From assembly GCA_963649615.1 (NCBI GenBank), contig CAVJIN010000071.1, positions 1 to 6,251 on the forward strand: a stretch of 6,251 nt of DNA, written 5' to 3'. How positions within the stretch are numbered: the stretch's first letter is position 1; each line of letters starts with the position of its first letter. This DNA is from UBA9732 sp963649615. Lineage in GTDB: Bacteria > Spirochaetota > Spirochaetia > Sphaerochaetales > Sphaerochaetaceae. A program made the position numbers and the translations under genes. Positions 1 to 5,491 of this stretch are shown one piece after another. The notes beneath the pieces were generated by a model. It had not been told where the DNA came from and did not search any database. It worked only from the letters and a program-made list of their open reading frames with translations.

Positions 1-24
1 TGAAAATTATAAGGCTGAGCTAAA

Positions 25-648
25 ATGAGAAAGTTCTGGCTTGTGCTAACGGTGCTGTTGATTGCTGCTGGCGTTGGTTTTACGGCTGACGACGGTAGCA
101 ATATGGGAAGCGGTGCTTTGATAAGGGTCGTCGTTTCACTGGAAGCGAGCGACCCTGTTTTTTATTTATCTCAAGGTGACATTCTTGGTTCGGCAAGCGG
201 TGCTGAGAATGAGGTCAACGTGGATATTACTCAGAAAGATTTGAGTTTGACGTTCTACGTTAAGCTGGGTGCGTCCGGCAACTTGACCAATACGTCTGCC
301 ATTAGGGCAGATGCTTCTAAGATTTACCACTTAACTGTTACTGCTCAGAGTCTAAAGACTGTAGACGGCAAGGGGACTGCTGATCCAACTTTGAACATGG
401 ATGAGGAGAAGGGCTTTGTTTCTGATGTACACTATGAGACTTACGGCAGAAAGCTTGTGGCCACTCTCAATGAAGAGAATACCAAAGACAATAAGGTATG
501 TATTGATGTTTCATTTAACGGTGAAACTATTTTGATTGGACGGGAGAAGATTGATCTTGCACACTGGGATTTCCTATGGGCGCAAAATGAAGAGCTTCTT
601 GCTGCAGTTTATTCCGGTGATGTTACATTGACGGTTTCAACAGAATAG
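25..648 (+). CDS. Secreted beta-rich protein, probable pilus subunit of the chaperone-usher system
   Basis: A 207-residue protein with a clear signal peptide: basic start (R2, K3), hydrophobic core at residues 5-19, and a probable signal peptidase I site after VGFTA (residue 21). The mature chain is rich in alternating polar/hydrophobic stretches (about 31-39, 72-80, 100-108, 158-170) and looks like an all-beta domain. The last residues, YSGDVTLTVSTE (196-207), resemble the C-terminal strand of archaic (spore-coat-U-like) pilins, which typically end in a Gly/Tyr followed by alternating Val/Leu/Thr; that strand is what a chaperone binds. There is only one cysteine (C159), so the disulfide usual in many pilins is absent. 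The gene lies directly upstream of a PapD-like chaperone and an usher, the normal position for a major subunit. In-frame stops at 10-12 and 16-18 make ATG 25 the first possible start; AAGG at 11-14 is a weak ribosome site. The role is inferred from context and the C-terminal strand, not from a clear family match. Confidence 0.6.
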   Translation: MRKFWLVLTVLLIAAGVGFTADDGSNMGSGALIRVVVSLEASDPVFYLSQGDILGSASGAENEVNVDITQKDLSLTFYVKLGASGNLTNTSAIRADASKIYHLTVTAQSLKTVDGKGTADPTLNMDEEKGFVSDVHYETYGRKLVATLNEENTKDNKVCIDVSFNGETILIGREKIDLAHWDFLWAQNEELLAAVYSGDVTLTVSTE

Positions 649-656
649 TTTAGTAT
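628..656 (+). promoter_or_regulatory. Possible sigma-70-type promoter ahead of the chaperone gene
   Basis: TTGACG at 628-633 and TAGTAT at 651-656 are separated by exactly 17 bases, matching the -35 and -10 consensus at 5/6 and 4/6 positions. Transcription would begin near 663, giving a leader of about 26 bases that contains the purine-rich GGGGAGATGAAGG (663-675) ahead of the chaperone ATG. The -35 lies inside the last codons of the upstream gene. Such a site could let chaperone and usher be transcribed apart from the subunit. A match of this quality can arise by chance in AT-rich DNA, so this is a weak call. Confidence 0.25.
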
Positions 657-688
657 TCTACTGGGGAGATGAAGGTTAGGTTATTGGT

Positions 689-1429
689 ATGAAGAGATTA
701 ACACTTGTAGCTGTCTTAATAGCTATTTCTGTTTTTTGTGTATATGCGTTTCAGTTTTCTCCTATGGAGCAAACTTTTGAGGCTTCTGGTGCTAATGCAC
801 AAAAGACTTACACTATAGTCAATGATTCTGATGATGACATAGCTATCAAACTCAGTGTTATGGTTAGGGGTCAGGATGAAGAAGGTAATGAAATTAGAGA
901 AAAAACCTCTAATGAGTTCCAACTGTCTGCATCTCAGATTATTGTTAAGGCCAATTCTTCCTATGTGATTAGGGTTAAATATAGAGGGTCTTCTACTGTT
1001 ACTACAGAGAAGTCCTACAGGCTTATTGCTGAGCAGGTTTCTTACTCCAAGGGTAAGGACAGTGAGTCTCAGTCAATGTTTAACTTCCTTTATGTTTATG
1101 TGACAAGTCTTTATGTTTCACCTACCAAGGCTGTTGAGAGCGTGGAACTTCAAGATATTGTTGCTCGTGAAGATGAAGAGGGCAACCGTTACCTAGATGT
1201 TACAATTAGCAACAAGGGTAACGTTCATAAGATATTAAACGGCATGGTACTCCAGGTAACTGATCCTACTGGAAAAACAGTTACGCTTGAGACCAGTGAT
1301 CAACTTCTTGGCCTGTCAGGGTCAAATATTCTTGCAAAAAAGACAATTACTAAATCTATTCCTCTACCTGAGGGTTTAGAATTCTCTACCACAGGTGTAT
1401 ATACTGGAATTATGAGTTTCGCAGAATAG
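689..1429 (+). CDS. PapD-like periplasmic pilus assembly chaperone
   Basis: A 246-residue two-domain chaperone of normal family length that would cap pilus subunits in the periplasm and hand them to the usher. The signal peptide (K2, R3, core 4-17) probably ends at VYA (residue 20), leaving a mature start of FQFSPMEQ. The N-terminal Ig-like domain (about 21-143) shows the family pattern: SPMEQTF, then YTIVNDSDDDIAIKLSV (41-57), a buried NEFQLSASQIIVKANSS segment (75-91), VIRVKYR, and YRLIAEQV (110-117). An alternating MFNFLYVYV strand at 130-138 is the expected G1 donor strand. The C-terminal domain (about 144-246) has VTISNKGNVHK (171-181), a typical NxGNxH motif. By eye the classical Arg8 and Lys112 anchors are absent, as in non-classical (archaic-type) chaperones. 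The mature protein has no cysteine. An in-frame TAG at 677-679 leaves ATG 689 as the first ATG; TTAGG at 676-680 is a plausible ribosome site. The gap to the subunit gene is 40 bases. Confidence 0.88.
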   Translation: MKRLTLVAVLIAISVFCVYAFQFSPMEQTFEASGANAQKTYTIVNDSDDDIAIKLSVMVRGQDEEGNEIREKTSNEFQLSASQIIVKANSSYVIRVKYRGSSTVTTEKSYRLIAEQVSYSKGKDSESQSMFNFLYVYVTSLYVSPTKAVESVELQDIVAREDEEGNRYLDVTISNKGNVHKILNGMVLQVTDPTGKTVTLETSDQLLGLSGSNILAKKTITKSIPLPEGLEFSTTGVYTGIMSFAE

Positions 1430-1460
1430 AATAAGTCTAAAATAATTCTCTTCTGTTTTT
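1421..1460 (+). terminator. Weak hairpin plus T-tract, possible partial terminator between chaperone and usher
   Basis: CAGAATAGAAT (1422-1432) can pair with ATTCTCTTCTG (1445-1455) with one T/C mismatch around a 12-base loop, and a run of five T follows directly at 1456-1460. The hairpin spans the chaperone stop codon and ends just ahead of the usher ribosome site AAGGGTGG (1461-1468). Only three of ten pairs are G-C, so a full stop to transcription is unlikely. Partial read-through, giving less usher than chaperone and subunit, would suit the low usher number needed. It could equally be an RNA-stability element or chance. Confidence 0.3.
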
Positions 1461-1468
1461 AAGGGTGG
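1461..1468 (+). promoter_or_regulatory. Ribosome binding site of the usher gene
   Basis: AAGGGTGG sits 7 bases before ATG 1476 and differs from AAGGAGG by little. It supports the long usher reading that includes the N-terminal hydrophobic segment, rather than a start at the internal ATG 1551, which would remove that segment. Confidence 0.6.
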
Positions 1469-1475
1469 TACTAGT

Positions 1476-4400
1476 ATGAGAGTGAAGGAAGTTTGTAAGA
1501 GCTTTCTTACTGTTATTCTGCTTTTCTTCATTATTTTATGCTGTATCATAATGTTCCACCAGTGTAGTTTGGAACCAGAAGAACCTGTTGAAGAAATAGA
1601 AGAACCCACTGTGGTGGTTATTCCAGAGGAAATTCCTAAAGAAGAGCCTCCTATTATTGAAATTGAGCCAGTTGTGGAAGAGCCAGAGTTGGTTGTGCCA
1701 GAGGTTGTTGAGGAAGAAGTAGTAGTAGAAGAAGAGCCTGAAGAGGTAGCTATTCCTCAAGAGCCAGAGTTGGATTATCCGTATGTTCTTGAGTTCTATG
1801 ACGAGGGTTATAGCACTTCTGATGAAATTAACTGGGACGAGTTTGTTTTTAGTGATGATGAGCTTGAGTTGGAAGATGGTTCCTACTACGGCATGCTTAT
1901 TGTTAACGGCTATTCTTCCGGTTCTATTAATGTTGAGCAGGTGGAAGGGGTTACTTACTTTAGTAAGGCTCAGCTAGAAAAGCATCTAACTGATTTACTT
2001 ACAGAGGAATATTTTGCCGTTTTCTTTGAAGATTCTAGTGAATACTATGCCCTTTCTTATCTTGAGACTAAGGCATTTAATGTTAAATTTGATACTCTTA
2101 ATTTGTATCTGTATCTTGATTTTGATACGTCGCAGATGCCAGTTAAGAATATTTCCGTAAGTGGAAAGACGGAAACTTCTTCTACAGATTACACAATGAG
2201 CGGGTCTGTGGTTTTGAAGCCAGCTTTCCTCTCTGCACAAACTAATGCTGGGCTTTCCTTAAATGGTTATAGAAACGTTCAGACTGGTAGGTTTGAATTT
2301 AGTGCGGGTCTTAACCTTTCCAATCAATTCTCTCTCTTGGATATGGTGTTTAGTCTGCCAATTAGTATTTATTTTTCAAATACTACTGGGCTTTCTTATT
2401 CGTTTGGATCTTTGGTGGGTTATCTTGATTATCCAGAGTTGAGCTTACGGGTTAGCTTTGGTAGTGTTGGTACATCTGGTTTTGAAAATGGTTCTCCGTT
2501 TGGAATTATAATAGAAAAGAGTTATGGCTACGGTACGGAAAGTGCTTTAGGAAATCAGTATTCTCAAGTGATAGAGCTAGAAGAAGATTCCAATGTGGAA
2601 GTCTTTGTCAATGAGAAGTCCGTGGCCAATAGGACGTTGACGGCGGGAAAGTACAGGCTGAAGGATTTTGTCTTCAATCAGGGTGGAAATGACGTTGTGG
2701 TGAAAATTCATCCGCTTTCCATGGGAGAAGATACTAGCTTGGATGAAACATTGGTTTTTGATACCAGTTATGATTCATCGTTGTTAGGAAAAGGCGATAG
2801 CACGTGGCGTTTTGGTGTTTCAATTCCAAGGATAAAGAGCACCGTTAGGGCTAGTTCTGAGAGCTTGGAGCAGAGGGGCTTTGTTCTTCCTGCGTTACCA
2901 AGTTACAATCCTAGGTCACGCACCTTTGAACAGATGCAAAGTTTGTTCCTCTTTAGCGATTTTAGCATGTTCTGGGAGCAGTCCATTGGATTCTTGGATA
3001 ACTATACGCAAACAAACTACGTTTCTATGGTGGCGCAGAGGCAAAGTAATGGAGTGTACTGGATTTCTACCAGTATGAATCTTTCTGGTACGCTTGCTAC
3101 TAAGTTGGGGACATCTCGCTTTAAGATTGGTGGCGACATGACGGTTGGCAAGAGTGATGCTGACGGTGGAGTGAGTAATCTTTCTTTGAACTTAAGCTAT
3201 TCTCAGAGTTTTGTTGCACCTATTTTGAAGCCATTGAGTCTCTCTATGATGTTTACTGCCAATTCTTCAAAACAGAGCCTTACTTTGAATACTGGTTATT
3301 CGTTCAAGGTGTTGGATTTGAGTGTGGGTACGTCTTTGAGTATGACGTATAATTTCATGGAGGCTAGTATGCGCTCCAGCTCTTCTCCTGCATTTACATA
3401 CAACTTGGCTATGTCTTTTGAGATGCCACTTAGCAAGAAGTCTAGGTTATCTTTGTCAACTTCCATGGATCATAACTTTAATATAACGGCGGTGCTTGGA
3501 TTTAGTACCTCAATTGGCAAGGCTAGTCTTAATACTTCTACGAGTATGCGCAATAAGAGCATTTCTTCTAATGTTTCCACGGGCTTCTCTATGGATAACA
3601 ATAGTTATAGTTTTGGTATTTCTAATATTAGGTTTGACGATTTACTCAACCATACGGCTGCGTTCTCTTGGTCTCATAAGGGGACTTTTGCCAACTACTC
3701 GTTACGTGTGCAGGCGGCAAATAAGTATAGCTCGTTCACTTATTCTGGCTACATTTCTTCTGCATTTGCTTTTGCGGACGGACATTTTGCGGTCACCAAC
3801 GGCATTAGCGGGCCATTTATCTTGATTGTGCCTCAGGGCGCACTTAAAAAGACCGATCTTTCTGTTTCTGCTGCTATGAATTCGTCGGTTCAGGAAATTA
3901 GAAAAACGTTTGGTTCAGGCTACTACAGTGGTATGAGGATGTATACGACCAACAGTATTATTGTGTATGCCGGCTCTGAGTCCTTCATGTTCCAGGCTAC
4001 GCCTAAGGCTTCTTATGGTTATGTGGCTAAGATTTATTTGGAAGAAAATCTTTCTGTGACTTGTGTGATGCAAATGTCTGAGGGCATTAGTTTTGATTCT
4101 GTGTCTTCGCCGGTTTATAGCGTGGAGCTTGGTGATGATGGTGTTTCTGTGGTAAGCAGGACGCTTCTTGAGGATAGCTACATGTTCACGGACGAGGAAG
4201 GGCGCTTTATTATTGATAATCTTAAGCCTGGCGTGTACATGTTTGATCTTGCGGTGGACGATTACTGGTTTGCTGTTTTCTTTGCTGTTCCTTCTGTTAT
4301 GGATGCGGATGAGGAAGAGTACACAACGCAAATGGCGCTTTATAAGGACTTTGTGTTCTATGATGATGTCTCTGATTCTGATGCTAGTGTTGAGGGTGTT

Positions 4401-4529
4401 GCTTCTGTTCAGTACGATATTAGCTCCTACGATTCGTCTTACATGGGTTCGTTTACGCTGTCACTAGAGCAAGTTGTCACGCAGGATGCTTTCTGGGATA
4501 TGCTTTACGGCAATGTTGATTCTTTCTAG
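1476..4529 (+). CDS. Outer-membrane usher of a chaperone-usher pathway, with unusual N-terminal membrane segment and Glu/Pro-rich spacer
   Basis: A 1017-residue usher, longer than FimD/PapC and well above archaic ushers. It would form the outer-membrane pore that accepts chaperone-subunit complexes and assembles the fibre. Order of parts: hydrophobic segment 9-27; Glu/Pro/Val-rich spacer about 31-100; usher N-terminal domain about 101-225 (GSYYGMLIVNG at 135-145, FDTLNLYLYL at 205-214, MPVKNISVSG at 221-230); first barrel strands about 225-360; plug-like beta-sandwich about 365-415 (VEVFVNEKSV, then TAGKYRLKDF and GGNDVVVK); remaining Ser/Asn-rich barrel strands about 440-770; C-terminal region from about 775 (SGPFILIVPQG at 778-788; DEEGRFIIDNLKPGVY at 906-921); and an acidic Ser/Asp/Tyr-rich tail from about 940. 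The only cysteines are C7, C22, C23, C30 and C863, so the disulfides common in FimD-like ushers are missing. The membrane segment has no good signal peptidase I site or lipobox. Family assignment rests on the plug, the N-terminal domain and the neighbouring chaperone; exact domain limits are by eye. Confidence 0.85.
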   Translation: MRVKEVCKSFLTVILLFFIILCCIIMFHQCSLEPEEPVEEIEEPTVVVIPEEIPKEEPPIIEIEPVVEEPELVVPEVVEEEVVVEEEPEEVAIPQEPELDYPYVLEFYDEGYSTSDEINWDEFVFSDDELELEDGSYYGMLIVNGYSSGSINVEQVEGVTYFSKAQLEKHLTDLLTEEYFAVFFEDSSEYYALSYLETKAFNVKFDTLNLYLYLDFDTSQMPVKNISVSGKTETSSTDYTMSGSVVLKPAFLSAQTNAGLSLNGYRNVQTGRFEFSAGLNLSNQFSLLDMVFSLPISIYFSNTTGLSYSFGSLVGYLDYPELSLRVSFGSVGTSGFENGSPFGIIIEKSYGYGTESALGNQYSQVIELEEDSNVEVFVNEKSVANRTLTAGKYRLKDFVFNQGGNDVVVKIHPLSMGEDTSLDETLVFDTSYDSSLLGKGDSTWRFGVSIPRIKSTVRASSESLEQRGFVLPALPSYNPRSRTFEQMQSLFLFSDFSMFWEQSIGFLDNYTQTNYVSMVAQRQSNGVYWISTSMNLSGTLATKLGTSRFKIGGDMTVGKSDADGGVSNLSLNLSYSQSFVAPILKPLSLSMMFTANSSKQSLTLNTGYSFKVLDLSVGTSLSMTYNFMEASMRSSSSPAFTYNLAMSFEMPLSKKSRLSLSTSMDHNFNITAVLGFSTSIGKASLNTSTSMRNKSISSNVSTGFSMDNNSYSFGISNIRFDDLLNHTAAFSWSHKGTFANYSLRVQAANKYSSFTYSGYISSAFAFADGHFAVTNGISGPFILIVPQGALKKTDLSVSAAMNSSVQEIRKTFGSGYYSGMRMYTTNSIIVYAGSESFMFQATPKASYGYVAKIYLEENLSVTCVMQMSEGISFDSVSSPVYSVELGDDGVSVVSRTLLEDSYMFTDEEGRFIIDNLKPGVYMFDLAVDDYWFAVFFAVPSVMDADEEEYTTQMALYKDFVFYDDVSDSDASVEGVASVQYDISSYDSSYMGSFTLSLEQVVTQDAFWDMLYGNVDSF
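1566..1775 (+). other. Region coding the Glu/Pro/Val-rich TonB-like spacer of the usher
   Basis: Residues 31-100 of the usher contain by hand count about 27 Glu, 13 Pro and 14 Val in 70 residues, with a single Lys and a single Asp. Motifs such as EEPVEEIEEP, IPEEIPKEEPP and PELVVPEVV recur irregularly. Composition and position directly after a hydrophobic segment recall the periplasm-spanning Pro-rich arm of TonB. Such a chain is expected to be extended and disordered. No folded domain is visible in it. Confidence 0.8.
1678..1773 (+). repeat. In-frame 15-base direct repeat and trinucleotide runs in the spacer
   Basis: AAGAGCCAGAGTTGG occurs exactly at 1678-1692 and again at 1759-1773. The copies are 81 bases (27 codons) apart, so they are in frame, and both encode EPEL. 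Between them lies a run of GAA/GTA triplets (about 1711-1737, encoding EEEVVVEEEP). Repeats like these can gain or lose whole codons by slippage or recombination, which would change spacer length without breaking the usher. Confidence 0.7.
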
Positions 4530-4532
4530 TTT

Positions 4533-4793
4533 ATGAAATATTGCGTTATTGCAGATGAAAATACGGTGAGTGGTTTCTCTTTGTTGGGTGTTGATGGTAC
4601 TGTTGTGGCTGTTGGCAGCCCTCAGGCAGAGGCACAGGCTTGTGAGGCTTTTGAGCGTGCGGTTTCTGATCCCTTGTTGGGTGCTTTGATTATTAGTGCC
4701 CCTGTTGCTTCTCTTATTGGGTCTAGGATTGCTGAGCACAAACAAAGTGGAAGGTTCCCTCAGGTTATCGGGATAGGAGAGGATGTATGTTAA
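4533..4793 (+). CDS. V-type ATPase subunit F-like small protein
   Basis: An 86-residue cytoplasmic protein with the pattern of V/A-type ATPase subunit F, a small Rossmann-like (CheY-like) fold that in the intact enzyme is part of the central stalk. Visible matches are the start MKYCVIADENTVSGFSLLGV (family pattern: vIGDedTv.GF.L.Gv), an AEAQACEAFERAVSD helix (36-50), the central strand GALIISAPVASLI (54-66) and FPQVIGIG (79-86 region). The family usually runs to about 100 residues with a final EIP-type motif and tail; here the chain stops early with GEDVC. No other V-ATPase gene is in the window. ATG 4533 lies 3 bases after the usher stop and in the same frame, with no clear Shine-Dalgarno sequence, so translation probably depends on the usher's. 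The 3' end overlaps the ABC ATPase gene by 7 bases. It may be a true subunit displaced from its operon, or a relative reused as a regulator of the ABC exporter. Confidence 0.6.
   Translation: MKYCVIADENTVSGFSLLGVDGTVVAVGSPQAEAQACEAFERAVSDPLLGALIISAPVASLIGSRIAEHKQSGRFPQVIGIGEDVC
4775..4779 (+). promoter_or_regulatory. Ribosome binding site of the ABC ATPase inside the F-like gene
   Basis: AGGAG lies 7 bases before ATG 4787 and within the last codons of the subunit F-like gene. It fixes the ATPase start and means ribosomes finishing the F-like protein (stop at 4791-4793) are positioned to restart on the ATPase. Confidence 0.7.
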
Positions 4794-5491
4794 GTATTGA
4801 GAAGTTGACAAAGTCGTATGGCCAAACGCGTGCTGTGGACGATTTAAGTTTGCATATTGTGCCAGGTGAGATTTTTGGGTTCATTGGCCATAACGGCGCG
4901 GGGAAAACTACCACCTTGAAGTGTGTTGTTGGCATTTTGGGTTTTGATTCGGGCGAGATTCTCATTGATGGCTTGAATGTGCGAGACAATGCTCTTGAGT
5001 GCAAGCGTTCTCTTGCCTATATCCCCGACAACCCAGATCTCTATGATTTCATGTCCGGCATCAAATATCTCAATTTTATTGCCGATATCTTTGAGGTTCC
5101 TATGTCAGACAGAGTGGCGCGCATTGAGAAGTATGCTGCTTTGTTTGAGATGAGTGATGTGCTACGCAATCCTATTTCTAGTTATTCGCATGGCATGAAG
5201 CAGAAGCTTGCTATTATTAGTGCTTGGGTTCATGCGCCTAAGCTAATTATCATGGACGAGCCCTTTGTTGGTCTTGATCCTAAGGCTTCTCATATTCTCA
5301 AGGGTATGATGCGTTCTTTCTGCGATGCTGGTGGTGCTATCTTCTTTTCTACTCATGTATTAGAGGTTGCGGAGAAGTTGTGCGACAAGGTTGCTATTAT
5401 CAAGGGTGGTAAGCTTATTCGCTGTGGCACTATGGATGAGGTCAAGGGCGATGAGAGCTTGGAAGAGGTTTTCTTGGAGCTTGTTGAATAA
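4787..5491 (+). CDS. ABC transporter ATP-binding protein (exporter type, EcsA-like)
   Basis: A 234-residue ABC ATPase that would power the membrane protein encoded directly downstream. Motifs in order: Walker A GHNGAGKTT (34-42), Q-loop region YIPDNPDLYDFMSG (78-91), signature YSHGMKQK (133-140), Walker B LIIMDEP (153-159), D-loop GLDP (162-165) and the H-loop histidine in STH (190). The Q-loop glutamine is replaced (Asp81 in IPDNP). Related EcsA-type exporters ATPases usually have an acidic residue there too (IPE-type), so this looks like a subfamily trait rather than damage. The length is normal for the subfamily. The stop codon overlaps the permease start as TAATG, and the start overlaps the F-like gene, so the three are very likely made from one message. 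The substrate cannot be read from the sequence. Confidence 0.93.
   Translation: MLSIEKLTKSYGQTRAVDDLSLHIVPGEIFGFIGHNGAGKTTTLKCVVGILGFDSGEILIDGLNVRDNALECKRSLAYIPDNPDLYDFMSGIKYLNFIADIFEVPMSDRVARIEKYAALFEMSDVLRNPISSYSHGMKQKLAIISAWVHAPKLIIMDEPFVGLDPKASHILKGMMRSFCDAGGAIFFSTHVLEVAEKLCDKVAIIKGGKLIRCGTMDEVKGDESLEEVFLELVE

Noticed and set aside
725..752. C17 of the chaperone (SVFC) as a lipobox
   Set aside because: Phe at -1 is not accepted, and VYA followed by FQ gives a good signal peptidase I site three residues later.
1407..1448. GAATTAT / ATAATTC inverted repeat as a terminator stem
   Set aside because: Only 7 AT-rich pairs around a 28-base loop; the overlapping hairpin at 1422-1455 followed by T5 is the better candidate.
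1476..1568. Usher as a lipoprotein with C22, C23 or C30 as the acylated residue
   Set aside because: The residues before these cysteines (Leu, Cys, Gln) do not fit even the relaxed spirochaete lipobox, which needs a small residue at -1.
2881..3825. Short + strand open frames in another frame within the usher
   Set aside because: They overlap the continuous usher frame, lack ribosome sites and show no family pattern.
3915..4331. 138-codon open frame on the - strand inside the usher
   Set aside because: Its product is Arg/His/Ile-rich with no recognisable motif and is fully antisense to a well-supported usher coding region; it is a composition shadow.
4805..4833. TTGACA at 4805-4810 as a promoter -35 box for the ABC genes
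   Set aside because: It lies inside the ATPase coding region downstream of its start, and the -10 position at 17 bases reads GCGTGC.
4464..5004. Two - strand open frames over the F-like and ABC ATPase genes
   Set aside because: Antisense to genes with clear motifs (Walker A, subunit F pattern); products look like low-complexity shadows.
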